Below are positions 40,478 through 49,245 of a stretch of 64,000 bases of DNA, piece by piece. The stretch comes from an uncultured Lachnospiraceae bacterium. GTDB taxonomy: Bacteria > Bacillota > Clostridia > Lachnospirales > Lachnospiraceae. Within the stretch, counting starts at the first letter, position 1. Each line of letters opens with the position of its first letter. The stretch is from assembly GCA_947589095.1 (NCBI GenBank), contig CANQBX010000004.1, positions 24,575 through 88,574 of the forward strand, read 5' to 3'. A model generated the notes under the pieces. That model was not told where the DNA came from and did not search any database. It saw only the letters and a program-made list of their open reading frames with translations. A program made the translations under genes and the position numbers.

Positions 40478-42409
40478 ATGAAAGTAACCTTAAAAGACGG
40501 AAGCTTCAAAGAATACGCTCAGCCCATGCCGGTCATCGACATCGCGGCGGACATTAGCGCCGGGCTGGCCCGCGCAGCGTGCCTGGGAGAGATCGACGGC
40601 GAGGGCGCGGATCTGCGCACCGTGGTGGATCACGACTGCACCCTGAATATTCTGACCGCCAAAGACGAGAAGGGACTGGCTGCCCTGCGCCATACGGCCA
40701 GCCATGTGATGGCCCAGGCGATCAAGCGCCTGTATCCGGGCGCGAAGCTGGCCATCGGTCCGTCCATCGCCGACGGCTTCTATTACGATATCGATTTCGA
40801 GGAGCCGATCACCGCGGAGGATCTGGAGAAGATCGAGGCGGAGATGAAGAAGATCGTGAAGGAGGCCCTGCCCCTTAAGCGCTACACCTTGCCCAGGGAG
40901 GAGGCCATCGCTTTTATGCAGAAGAAGGAAGAACCCTACAAGGTAGAACTGATCCAGGATCTGCCGGAGGACGCGGAGATCAGCTTCTATGAGCAGGGCG
41001 AGTTCACCGACCTGTGCGCCGGCCCCCATCTGATGAACACGAAGGATGTAGGCAAGGCCTATAAGCTGACCAGCATTGCCGGCGCTTACTGGCGCGGAGA
41101 CGAGCATAACAAGATGCTGACCAGGATTTACGCAACCGCCTTTGGCAAGAAAGAGGAACTGGACGCTTATCTGACCATGCTTGAGGAGGCCAAGAAGCGC
41201 GACCACCGAAAGCTTGGCAAGGAACTGGGTCTGTTCATGCTGGCGGACGAAGGCCCCGGCTTCCCGTTCTTCCTGCCGAAGGGCATGGTGCTTAAGAACA
41301 CGCTGCTGGAATACTGGCGCGAGGTTCATAAGCGGTACGGCTACATGGAGATCTCCACGCCGATCCTTTTAAATCGCGAGCTTTGGGAGCGCTCCGGGCA
41401 CTGGGAGCATTATAAACAGAATATGTATACGACGGTGATTGACGAGATTCCATTCGGCATCAAGCCGATGAATTGCCCCGGCGGAATGCTGGTCTATAAG
41501 AGCGAGCCCCATTCCTACCGCGAGCTGCCGATGCGCGTCGGCGAGCTGGGCCTTGTCCACCGCCATGAGAAATCCGGCACACTTCACGGCCTGTTCCGTG
41601 TGCGCTGCTTCACCCAGGACGACGCCCATGTCTTCATGACGAGGGAGCAGATGGAGGACGTGATCCAGGAGACGGTCCGGCTCTTTGACGAGGTCTATTC
41701 CACGTTCGGCCTGCACTATGAGATCGAGCTTTCCACGATGCCGGAAGACCACATCGGCACGCTGGAGGAGTGGGAATACAATCAGAACGTCCTGAAAAAC
41801 GCCATCACCGGCATGGGCAAGACCTTCACGATCAATGAAGGCGACGGCGCGTTCTACGGCCCGAAGCTGGATTTCCATCTTTCCGACTGCCTCGGACGCA
41901 CCTGGCAGTGCGGTACGATCCAGCTTGACAGCCAGCTGCCGGAGCGGTTTGAACTGGAGTATCAGGGCGCGGACGGCCAGAAGCACCGTCCGGTGATGAT
42001 CCACCGCGTGGTGTTCGGCTCCATCGAGCGCTTCATCGGCGTGATTACGGAGCATTTCGCGGGCGCGTTCCCGACCTGGCTGGCGCCGGTGCAGGTGAAG
42101 GTGCTTCCGATCTCCGACAAATATGAGGAGTACGCCGCCCAGGTGGCGAAGCAGTTTGACGACGCCGGAATCCGCGTAGAGGCAGATTACCGTTCGGAGA
42201 AGATCGGTTACAAGATCCGCGAGGCCCAGCTTCAGAAGGTGCCCTATATGATCGTGGTCGGCCAGAAGGAAGCGGAAAACGGCGTGATCGCCGTCCGCAG
42301 CCGTTTCGCGGGAGACGAAGGGCAGAAGGAGATCGGAGCCTTTATCGCCGAACTGAAGGAAGAGATCGCATCGAGAGTGATGCGGGAGGCGAAGGCGCAG
42401 GAAGCGTAA
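40478..42409 (+). CDS. thrS: Threonine--tRNA ligase
   Basis: ThrRS attaches threonine to tRNA-Thr. The 643-residue protein has all domains: N-terminal TGS domain, the editing domain with HTASHVMAQAIKRLYPGAKLAIGP and the zinc-type editing motif, the class II core (motif 2 HRHEKSGTLHGLFRVRCFTQDD; zinc ligand Cys in MNCPGGM; motif 3 HRVVFGSIERF) and the anticodon-binding domain from about residue 535. The 51 bp before it contain a GAGAGGAG site but no convincing promoter, so transcription probably comes through the upstream ATPase gene from the T-box promoter. Confidence 0.97.
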   Translation: MKVTLKDGSFKEYAQPMPVIDIAADISAGLARAACLGEIDGEGADLRTVVDHDCTLNILTAKDEKGLAALRHTASHVMAQAIKRLYPGAKLAIGPSIADGFYYDIDFEEPITAEDLEKIEAEMKKIVKEALPLKRYTLPREEAIAFMQKKEEPYKVELIQDLPEDAEISFYEQGEFTDLCAGPHLMNTKDVGKAYKLTSIAGAYWRGDEHNKMLTRIYATAFGKKEELDAYLTMLEEAKKRDHRKLGKELGLFMLADEGPGFPFFLPKGMVLKNTLLEYWREVHKRYGYMEISTPILLNRELWERSGHWEHYKQNMYTTVIDEIPFGIKPMNCPGGMLVYKSEPHSYRELPMRVGELGLVHRHEKSGTLHGLFRVRCFTQDDAHVFMTREQMEDVIQETVRLFDEVYSTFGLHYEIELSTMPEDHIGTLEEWEYNQNVLKNAITGMGKTFTINEGDGAFYGPKLDFHLSDCLGRTWQCGTIQLDSQLPERFELEYQGADGQKHRPVMIHRVVFGSIERFIGVITEHFAGAFPTWLAPVQVKVLPISDKYEEYAAQVAKQFDDAGIRVEADYRSEKIGYKIREAQLQKVPYMIVVGQKEAENGVIAVRSRFAGDEGQKEIGAFIAELKEEIASRVMREAKAQEA

Positions 42410-42555
42410 ATGCGCGGACTGAGGCAGTGGCATTTCCGATGAATATTCGGGCAATATATGTTACTCACATAAGAAAGAAACGTCACGGATACACTTCTGC
42501 ATATTGGTGTAATGCAGTAAGCATATTAGTAATAACCGGAAACTTAACTGAAAAA

Positions 42556-42595
42556 TGCGCCGGAATCGCGTAAAAAACGGTTCCGGCGCGTTTTA
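42556..42595 (+). terminator. Terminator of thrS
   Basis: GCGCCGGAA pairs perfectly with TTCCGGCGC around TCGCGTAAAAAACGG, followed by GTTTTAT. Confidence 0.85.
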
Positions 42596-42600
42596 TCTGC

Positions 42601-42629
42601 TTGCCAGAATCATTTCTATACGGTATACT
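42601..42629 (+). promoter_or_regulatory. Promoter of the tldD gene
   Basis: TTGCCA and TATACT are 17 bp apart, 175 bp before the start codon. Confidence 0.5.
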
Positions 42630-42803
42630 TTTTCCGTAAGCCTTTCGGTCATTTATATTGAGGCTTAGCCGTTCTTTCTGACAGAAAAAGGCAGACCCGT
42701 ATTTGCTAAAGGAAAACATACAGCGAACCACTGCCTGCGCCGAACAGAAATGATTTGCCACGTGAATTTCGAAGGTTAGGAAAAATTATATAAGGAGGCA
42801 TCT

Positions 42804-44234
42804 ATGAAAGTAAAACCAAGTCCCTACATACAGTCAGTCAGGCCGCTCCTTAAGAAGCTGCTGGCGGAACTTGAGAAGAGTTACCCCTACGCGTCGATCC
42901 TTGCGGCGGACAGCAGGGAGAAATCATACAGTGTGAACCGCCGGCTGTCATCCATAAGCGGCAGCGGCATGATGTCCGCCAGAGGATTTGTGATAAAGGT
43001 ATTTGACGGAAAGCACTGGTCGGAGCATTCCTTTAACGAGATCACAGAGGAAGCGATTCCGGATATTCTGGAGCAGATCCGCGATACGGCAGCCATGTCG
43101 GCGGCGGCCATGCCTGCGGGGATTACGGAGAACGAATACACGGCTCCGGAGGAGGAAGAGACGGTTTTCTCCGACAGTACTTCCTGTCAGAATGCTCCGG
43201 AGGAGCTGGGCGACGACGAGATCCTGGAGAAAATGAAGGCTGTCCGCGACCGCGGCCTGGCCGTAGACGGGCAGATCCTGGACTGCGTCGTCCGGATCAA
43301 CTGGAACCGCACGTCCAAATTATTCCTGTCGCCGAAGAAGGATCTGGAGCAGAATGTTCTCTGGACCACCGGAATGGCCGGAACGATCGCCGCGAAGGGG
43401 CAGGAGATCAAGAGCAGCTTCCGGTCCGTCTCGGCGCTGGGCGGAATGGAGCTTCTGGATCAGCTGGGCGCGGATGTGGAAGAAGCGGCGAAGACGACGA
43501 TCGAACTTCTGGACAGCCTGCCTATGGTCGCGGGCGAGTACGACTGCGTCTGCTCGCCGGAGGTTACCGGTATGATCGTCCACGAGGCCTTCGGACACGG
43601 CGTGGAGATGGATATGTTCGTGAAGAAGCGTGCCCAGGCGGAGAAATTTATCGGTCAGTACGTAGCGTCGCCCCTTGTGACCATGCATGACGGCGCTGCC
43701 GCCTATGAGCAGACCGGAAGCTATTTCTTCGACGACGAGGGAACCATGGCCCATGACACGGTGGTGATCGACAAAGGCGTCCTTAAGACTGGTATCAGCG
43801 ATTATCAGTCTGCCCGGATCCTGGGCACGGAACCGACGGGCAACGGCCGCCGGGAGAGCTACCGCCGCAAGGCCTACACCCGCATGACCAACACATGGTT
43901 TGAGGGCGGCACGGACAGTGTGGAGGATATGATCGCGTCCATCGATTACGGTTTCCTGCTGGAACAGCCGCGAAGCGGCATGGAGGATCCGAAGAACTGG
44001 GGCATCCAGTGCATGGTAAGCATCGCCAGAGAGATCAAGGACGGCAAGCTTACCGGCAAGATATTCTCGCCCATCGTGCTGACCGGTTATGTGCCGGATC
44101 TCCTGAAATCCATCAGCATGATGTCGCCGGAGCCGGAACTGTCCGGAAGCGGATTCTGCGGCAAGGGCTACAAAGAGTGGGTCAAGGTATCGGACGGCGG
44201 CCCTTATATGAAGGCACGGATCCGGCTGGGATGA
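42804..44234 (+). CDS. tldD: TldD/PmbA family metalloprotease, TldD-like subunit
   Basis: TldD and its partner TldE form a heterodimeric metalloprotease that removes leader peptides or degrades unfolded peptides. This 476-residue protein carries the active-site HExxxH motif (His260, Glu261, His265 in VHEAFGHG), so it is the catalytic subunit. FEGGTDSVEDMI and GYVPDLLKSI are further family landmarks. AAGGAGG lies 7 nt before the ATG. The partner gene without a metal motif lies 244 bp downstream. Confidence 0.88.
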   Translation: MKVKPSPYIQSVRPLLKKLLAELEKSYPYASILAADSREKSYSVNRRLSSISGSGMMSARGFVIKVFDGKHWSEHSFNEITEEAIPDILEQIRDTAAMSAAAMPAGITENEYTAPEEEETVFSDSTSCQNAPEELGDDEILEKMKAVRDRGLAVDGQILDCVVRINWNRTSKLFLSPKKDLEQNVLWTTGMAGTIAAKGQEIKSSFRSVSALGGMELLDQLGADVEEAAKTTIELLDSLPMVAGEYDCVCSPEVTGMIVHEAFGHGVEMDMFVKKRAQAEKFIGQYVASPLVTMHDGAAAYEQTGSYFFDDEGTMAHDTVVIDKGVLKTGISDYQSARILGTEPTGNGRRESYRRKAYTRMTNTWFEGGTDSVEDMIASIDYGFLLEQPRSGMEDPKNWGIQCMVSIAREIKDGKLTGKIFSPIVLTGYVPDLLKSISMMSPEPELSGSGFCGKGYKEWVKVSDGGPYMKARIRLG

Positions 44235-44249
44235 TGGTTCATGGATATA

Positions 44250-44374
44250 TGAATCCGTTTAGGGCGGCAATCGGAGGAACTGTCCCGGCTTGGATGACGA
44301 TTCAGGCTATCGTGGATCTGACTAGGATGAAAGTACCAGGAGTGCACGAATTTTGCGGGAATAGTACGTCATGA
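44250..44374 (+). pseudogene. Possible remnant of a gene between tldD and tldE
   Basis: In one frame the sequence reads NPFRAAIGGTVPAWMTIQAI and on to VPGVHEFCGN, which has the hydrophobic periodicity of a real protein, but there is no ribosome binding site and the frame is short. I could not assign a family. It may be chance. Confidence 0.2.
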
Positions 44375-44478
44375 AGCCATTGATATAACTGGCGACAGTT
44401 TATGAGAAACTCCCTGCGCGAATGACAATAATAATTGTGGCTTTACCGTGAAATATCTGAAGGAGAGAAAAGAGAAAA

Positions 44479-45765
44479 ATGATCAGTAAAATTTTATCAG
44501 CCCTCAAAGCTCTGGGCATCAATACATACAGCATTACAGAGACCCGTTCCTGGTCTGCGGAGGCATTTTTCATCCGCAGAGCCATGGATCTGAAGCGGCG
44601 CACAACGCTTAGGGACTATATGGTCAGCGTCTATGTGGAGTCGGAAGAAAACGGACAGAAATTTGTCGGCGATTCCGTTGTGCCGGTCTATCCGGGAATG
44701 GACGACGCGGAGCTGAAGGAAACGCTTCGCTCCGCGTATCATGCCGCGTCTTTCGTCCGCAATCCCTATTATCCGCTCTTTGACAGCGGGAAGAATGAGA
44801 TGGTTCCGTCGAAGAGCGCATTCGCGGGAAAGACGCTGGAGGAATCGATCCGGGTCATGGCGGAAGCGTTATTTTCCTGCGATACGGAAGGGGACGCCTT
44901 CGTCAATTCCGCGGAGTTCTTCGCGGTGAAGAAGATCATGCGCGTGGTGAATTCCGCGGGCACGGACGTGAGCTGGGAGACCTTCAACGTTAACGGCGAG
45001 TATGTGATTCAGTGCCTGGCGCCGGAAGACGTGGAAACCCATCATACCTTTAATTTTGGAGAACCGGATATCGGGACGTTCCGCGCCGACGTGGAACACG
45101 CCATGAAGCAGACCAGGGACCGCGCCCACGCGAAGGAAGCGGCGCCGGCCGGGAAGTACACGGTGATCCTGTCCGGCGATTCGCTGCGTACGGTCATGAG
45201 CTACTATGTGGACCGGGCGGACGCCGGTATGATCTACCAGCATTATTCGGATTACGCAGTCGGCAAGAACGTGCAGGGAGAGCAGGTTGAAGGCGACCCG
45301 CTGACGATCATCCTGAAGGCGGCCGAGCCCTATGATCGGCAGGGAATCCCGCTGACCGACCGGACGCTTATGGAGAACGGAGTCATAAAGACGATCCCCG
45401 GCAGCGCCCGCATGGCGTACTATCTGGGCATTGAACCCACCGGTGTCTACCGCTGGATTCAAGTACCGACCGGATCGGTGCCGTTTGATGACATGAAGAA
45501 CCAGCCGTATCTTCATATCGTTCTGTTCTCCGATTTCCAGATGGACTCCATGACAGGCCATTTCGGGGGGGAGATCCGGCTTGCGTATCTGTATGACGGA
45601 GAGAACGTGAAGCTTGTCACCGGCGGCTCCATGAACGGAAGCATCCTGGACGCGCAGCAGCATATGGTGTTCTCGAAAGACCGGTATCAGTCGGCGCTCT
45701 ACGACGGCCCGTTCGCGGTGGCGATCAAAGACGTGACGGTAGCCGGGCTCGGCGCGGAAGCGTAG
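44479..45765 (+). CDS. tldE: TldD/PmbA family, TldE-like (non-catalytic) subunit
   Basis: The 428-residue protein has the PmbA/TldE fold but no HExxxH motif: the corresponding region reads SYYVDRADAGMIYQHYSDY. In characterised pairs this subunit shapes the substrate channel of the heterodimer. GDPLTIILKAAEP and EPTGVYRWIQVPTGS are conserved-looking C-terminal blocks. GAAGGAGAG precedes the ATG. It is followed 18 bp later by msrA. Substrate (leader peptide or general peptides) is not indicated by any precursor gene nearby. Confidence 0.82.
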   Translation: MISKILSALKALGINTYSITETRSWSAEAFFIRRAMDLKRRTTLRDYMVSVYVESEENGQKFVGDSVVPVYPGMDDAELKETLRSAYHAASFVRNPYYPLFDSGKNEMVPSKSAFAGKTLEESIRVMAEALFSCDTEGDAFVNSAEFFAVKKIMRVVNSAGTDVSWETFNVNGEYVIQCLAPEDVETHHTFNFGEPDIGTFRADVEHAMKQTRDRAHAKEAAPAGKYTVILSGDSLRTVMSYYVDRADAGMIYQHYSDYAVGKNVQGEQVEGDPLTIILKAAEPYDRQGIPLTDRTLMENGVIKTIPGSARMAYYLGIEPTGVYRWIQVPTGSVPFDDMKNQPYLHIVLFSDFQMDSMTGHFGGEIRLAYLYDGENVKLVTGGSMNGSILDAQQHMVFSKDRYQSALYDGPFAVAIKDVTVAGLGAEA

Positions 45766-45783
45766 AAAAATGGAGGCGACAGG

Positions 45784-46308
45784 ATGGCGGAGGGGAAATT
45801 CAACGAGATCTATCTGGCCGGCGGCTGCTTCTGGGGTACGCAGCGGTATTTTGATTGCCTTGGTGGAGTCGTGAAGACGGAGGCGGGCTATGCCAACGGC
45901 AATACGGCGAATCCGACCTACGAGCAGGTGAAATACGAGCATACCGGTCACGCGGAGACCGTTCACGTCATGTACGAACCGGAGCGGATCACGCTGAAAG
46001 AACTGCTGGAGCAGTATTTTAAGGTCATCGATCCGACGCTCGTGAACCGCCAGGGCGGCGATGTGGGTGTACAGTACCGTACGGGGATCTATTATACGGA
46101 TCCGGCTGATCAGCCGGTGATCGACGCGGCGCTTAAAGAACTGCAGAAACAGTATGACAGGCCGCTGGCGGTCGAGGCGCTGCCGCTTGCGAATTTCTAT
46201 ACGGCAGAGGAATACCACCAGAAATATCTGGAGAAGAATCCGAACGGATACTGTCATATTTCTCCGGCTATGTTTACGGCGGCAAGAGAGTGGAAGCGAG
46301 AAAGGTAA
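45784..46308 (+). CDS. msrA: Peptide methionine sulfoxide reductase A
   Basis: MsrA reduces the S-epimer of methionine sulfoxide in proteins. The catalytic Cys15 is in AGGCFWGTQRYF, and GHAETVHVMYEP, YRTGIYY and the C-terminal AEEYHQKYLEKNPNGYCHI are family motifs; the C-terminal Cys in GYCHI may be the resolving residue. The 174 residues contain only the MsrA domain, with no fused MsrB. GGAGGCGAC precedes the ATG. Confidence 0.95.
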   Translation: MAEGKFNEIYLAGGCFWGTQRYFDCLGGVVKTEAGYANGNTANPTYEQVKYEHTGHAETVHVMYEPERITLKELLEQYFKVIDPTLVNRQGGDVGVQYRTGIYYTDPADQPVIDAALKELQKQYDRPLAVEALPLANFYTAEEYHQKYLEKNPNGYCHISPAMFTAAREWKRER

Positions 46309-46349
46309 CCGGATGGCCGTGGTGTGCGGCGCCGCTCAGATGAATGATT

Positions 46350-46406
46350 TGGACGCATAGCTGCCAGGATGTATATTGGATGGACGCATAGCTGCCAGGA
46401 TGTATA
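46350..46406. repeat. 26-bp perfect direct repeat before the aromatic-exporter-like gene
   Basis: A 26-bp sequence starting TGGACGCATAGCTGCCAGG occurs at 46350-46375 and again at 46381-46406, 31 bp apart. The second copy is followed by the leader of the next gene. Confidence 0.8.
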
Positions 46407-46445
46407 GGAGATCAAGAAGAATAAAGTACTGGGGAGTACGCATTT

Positions 46446-47453
46446 ATGGAGAACAAACAACACTGGAAGTTCATTCTGCAGGCGGCGAAGATCGGTTTCG
46501 GAAGCGCCCTTGCCATGTATCTGGCCCATCTGTTCGGGCTGGAATTCGCGTCGTCGGCCGGATCCATCACATTGCTGACAATCCTGACAACGAAATGGGA
46601 AACGGTGAAGCTGTCTCTGTTCCGTGTCCTCACGTTCGCGGCGGCCGTGTTCGTCGCCTGGGGGACGCTTACGTTGTTCCACAGCGATTGGTTCGCATAC
46701 GGGTGTTTTCTGATGATCATGACGCTTCTGTGCGACTATATCGGATGGCGGTCTGCGCTGTCGGTCAACGCGGTCATCGGAATGCATTTTCTGGACACGC
46801 TGGATTTCAGCGCCCACGCCGTCGCCAATGAACTGTATCTGCTTCTGATCGGGATTACGATCGCCCTGGTTCTGAACCAGTTCACGAACAACCGCCACCG
46901 CAGGCAGGACATTATAAACTGGATGAAGGACACGGAGCGGCGGCTGCAGATCATCGTCATGCATCTGGCGGCCTATTTCCACGGGAAGGAACTGGAAGCG
47001 GACGTCTGGGGCGAGCTGCGGGAGCTGGAGAAGCTGCTGCTCCATTACATAAACGAAGCCAATGAGTATCAGGGCAATACGTTCCAGTCCCACCCGGGAT
47101 ATTATATCGATTATTTTGAGATGCGGCGCAACCAGTGTTCGGTCTTAAGCAACCTCCATACGGAGATCACCCGCATCCGAACGATGCCGCAGGAATCCCG
47201 CCATATTGCGGAGTATATGGTGGAGATGGCGAATTATGTGGTGGAGAAAAATGTGCCCACAGGGCAGTTGGAACAGCTGGATCAGCTGGTCGAGTACATG
47301 CGGTCCGGAGACCCGATCACATCCGCGGACGAATTTGAGAACCGGGCGATGATCTTTCATATTTTGATCGATCTGAGGGAATTCTTGGAGTATAAGATCA
47401 ATTTCGTAGAGAATCTGGATGAGGAGCAGAGGCGCAGGTACTGGAACGCGTAA
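46446..47453 (+). CDS. Aromatic acid exporter family (DUF939) membrane protein
   Basis: The 335-residue protein has an N-terminal membrane domain of four to six helices (about 10-145) beginning AAKIGFGSALAMYLAHLFG and a cytosolic helical C-terminal domain (about 160-335) rich in Glu/Arg. This is the architecture of the ArAE_1/DUF939 group related to AaeB-type exporters; a transported substrate is not known for the clostridial members. No second subunit is encoded nearby. Confidence 0.8.
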   Translation: MENKQHWKFILQAAKIGFGSALAMYLAHLFGLEFASSAGSITLLTILTTKWETVKLSLFRVLTFAAAVFVAWGTLTLFHSDWFAYGCFLMIMTLLCDYIGWRSALSVNAVIGMHFLDTLDFSAHAVANELYLLLIGITIALVLNQFTNNRHRRQDIINWMKDTERRLQIIVMHLAAYFHGKELEADVWGELRELEKLLLHYINEANEYQGNTFQSHPGYYIDYFEMRRNQCSVLSNLHTEITRIRTMPQESRHIAEYMVEMANYVVEKNVPTGQLEQLDQLVEYMRSGDPITSADEFENRAMIFHILIDLREFLEYKINFVENLDEEQRRRYWNA

Positions 47454-47609
47454 GGGATTGTATAACAGAAGCCGCAGATTGTTCCGTCTGAATTCGTGTA
47501 AATGCAGCCGGTGTGAAATGCACACAAACCAGTGCAAACCGTTCGGACAGCTGCTTCCGTATGTATGCGGCCGGATAGAACCGCGCAGTGAAAAAGGAGA
47601 TATGTTAAA

Positions 47610-47834
47610 ATGATAACCCAGGAAATGATCGACCGGATCAATACTTTATACCATAAATCCCAGGCCGTCGGACTGACGGAAGAGGAAAAAAAGGAACAGG
47701 CGGATCTGCGCCGAAAGTATATCGAGGCCATCCGCGCCAATATGCGGGGAACGCTGAACAGTATTTCGATCCAGGAAGCGGACGGATCCATCACGGATCT
47801 CGGTAAGAAATACGGCGGCGTCAAGAACGAATAA
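47610..47834 (+). CDS. DUF896 family protein (YnzC-like)
   Basis: The 74-residue protein has the DUF896 pattern: two N-terminal helices with INTLYHKSQAVGLTEEEKKEQ and LRRKYIEAIRANMR. In Bacillus YnzC lies in an SOS-regulated operon; the function is unknown. AAAAGGAGA precedes the ATG. No LexA box is obvious here. Confidence 0.85.
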   Translation: MITQEMIDRINTLYHKSQAVGLTEEEKKEQADLRRKYIEAIRANMRGTLNSISIQEADGSITDLGKKYGGVKNE

Positions 47835-47853
47835 CTGATAATCGGCGAGGTAT

Positions 47854-47925
47854 AGCAAATCAGCGGCGTATTAGCGGACGAATATATAGAAGCAAATCAG
47901 CGGTGTATTAAGCGGACGAATATAT
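47854..47925. repeat. 34-35-bp direct repeat between DUF896 and proA
   Basis: AGCAAATCAGCGG(C/T)GTATTA(A)GCGGACGAATATAT occurs at 47854-47887 and 47891-47925, with one substitution and one inserted base. Confidence 0.8.
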
Positions 47926-47971
47926 GGGTTGTTTACCAGGCAGCTTATCGTTCTAAAGGAGAAATCATACT

Positions 47972-49216
47972 ATGGAGTTAACGGAAATCGGCCGGCGTGC
48001 CCGCGAGGTATCGCACGCCTTGAATAATCTTGGCCCGGATCAGAAGAATAAAGGCCTTTATGCGGCTTCTGATGCGATTTTAAGCGGCAGTGCGGAGATT
48101 CTTAAGGCAAACGCGGGAGACGTGGCTGCGGCCCGCAAAAAGGGCATGAGCAGCGGCCTGATCGACCGGCTGGCGCTGACGGAGGAGAGGATCGCCGCAA
48201 TGGCGGACGGGATCCGCCAGGTGGCCGCGCTTGACGATCCGGTCGGCGAATTCATTTCCATGAAGCCCAGGCCCAACGGCCTTCTGATCGGACAGAAGCG
48301 GGTGCCGCTGGGCGTGATCGGCATCATCTATGAAGCCCGGCCCAATGTGACCGCGGACGCTTTCGCGCTCTGCTTCAAAGCCGGCAACGCCGTGATCCTG
48401 AAAGGCGGCAGCGACGCGCTCCTGTCCAACAAAGCGATCGTGGCGCTGATCCGGAAGGGGCTTGAAAGCGCCGGCCTTCCTGCCGACGCGGTGCAGCTGA
48501 TCGAAAGCACCGACCGGGAGACGACGCAACAATTCATGCGGATGAACGGTTATCTGGATGTGCTGATCCCCAGAGGCGGAGCGGGGCTGATCCGTACCGT
48601 TGTGGAGAACAGCACCGTTCCGGTCATCGAGACGGGAACCGGGAACTGCCATATTTATGTAGACGAATCGGCGGATTTCGACATGGCGCTGGATATCATT
48701 TTCAACGCCAAAACCCAGCGGATCGGCGTATGCAACGCCTGTGAGTCTCTGGTTGTACACAGGGCCATTGCGCCGCGATTCCTGCCGCTCCTTAAGAAAC
48801 GGCTGGATGAGAAGAATGTGGAGATCCGGGCCGACGAGGCGGCCTGCGCCATGGCCGACGGCTTTGTACCGGCCACAGAGGCGGACTGGGGGACGGAATA
48901 TCTGGATTATATCGTGTCCCTGAAGCTGGTGGACAGCGTGGACGAGGCGATTGCCCATATCAACCGTTATAACACGAAACACTCGGAGGCGATCATCACC
49001 TCAGACTATGCCAACGCGCAGAAATTCCTGAATGAGATCGATGCGGCGGCAGTCTATGTGAACGCGTCCACACGGTTCACGGACGGCAATGAATTCGGCT
49101 TCGGCGCGGAGATCGGCATCAGTACGCAGAAGCTGCATGCGCGCGGGCCCATGGGACTTAAGGAACTGACCACGACAAAGTATGTGATATACGGAAACGG
49201 CCAGATCCGCGGATGA
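47972..49216 (+). CDS. proA: Gamma-glutamyl phosphate reductase
   Basis: ProA reduces gamma-glutamyl phosphate to glutamate semialdehyde in proline synthesis with NADPH. The 414-residue aldehyde dehydrogenase-fold enzyme has [24 protein letters not shown], the catalytic Cys in [11 protein letters not shown] and [19 protein letters not shown]. The usual partner proB is not in this window. TAAAGGAGAAA precedes the ATG. Its stop overlaps the frame of the following lipoprotein gene's leader. Confidence 0.96.
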   Translation: MELTEIGRRAREVSHALNNLGPDQKNKGLYAASDAILSGSAEILKANAGDVAAARKKGMSSGLIDRLALTEERIAAMADGIRQVAALDDPVGEFISMKPRPNGLLIGQKRVPLGVIGIIYEARPNVTADAFALCFKAGNAVILKGGSDALLSNKAIVALIRKGLESAGLPADAVQLIESTDRETTQQFMRMNGYLDVLIPRGGAGLIRTVVENSTVPVIETGTGNCHIYVDESADFDMALDIIFNAKTQRIGVCNACESLVVHRAIAPRFLPLLKKRLDEKNVEIRADEAACAMADGFVPATEADWGTEYLDYIVSLKLVDSVDEAIAHINRYNTKHSEAIITSDYANAQKFLNEIDAAAVYVNASTRFTDGNEFGFGAEIGISTQKLHARGPMGLKELTTTKYVIYGNGQIRG

Positions 49217-49245
49217 TCGGAATATCTGAAAAGGGGGATTCAGAC

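Larger units (their letters stand above)
42410..42803. other. Gene-free stretch between thrS and tldD
   Basis: No gene is supported in these 394 bp. They hold the thrS terminator and a promoter for tldD; an antisense 92-residue frame lacks a ribosome binding site and family resemblance. Confidence 0.6.

Noticed and set aside
44869..46257. 462-codon open frame antisense to tldE and msrA
   Set aside because: It is a shadow of two confident genes on the plus strand, with no start site or family resemblance.
46350..46406. Attachment-site duplication (att) from the 26-bp direct repeat
   Set aside because: The copies are only 31 bp apart with nothing between them, and there is no integrase or tRNA gene nearby.
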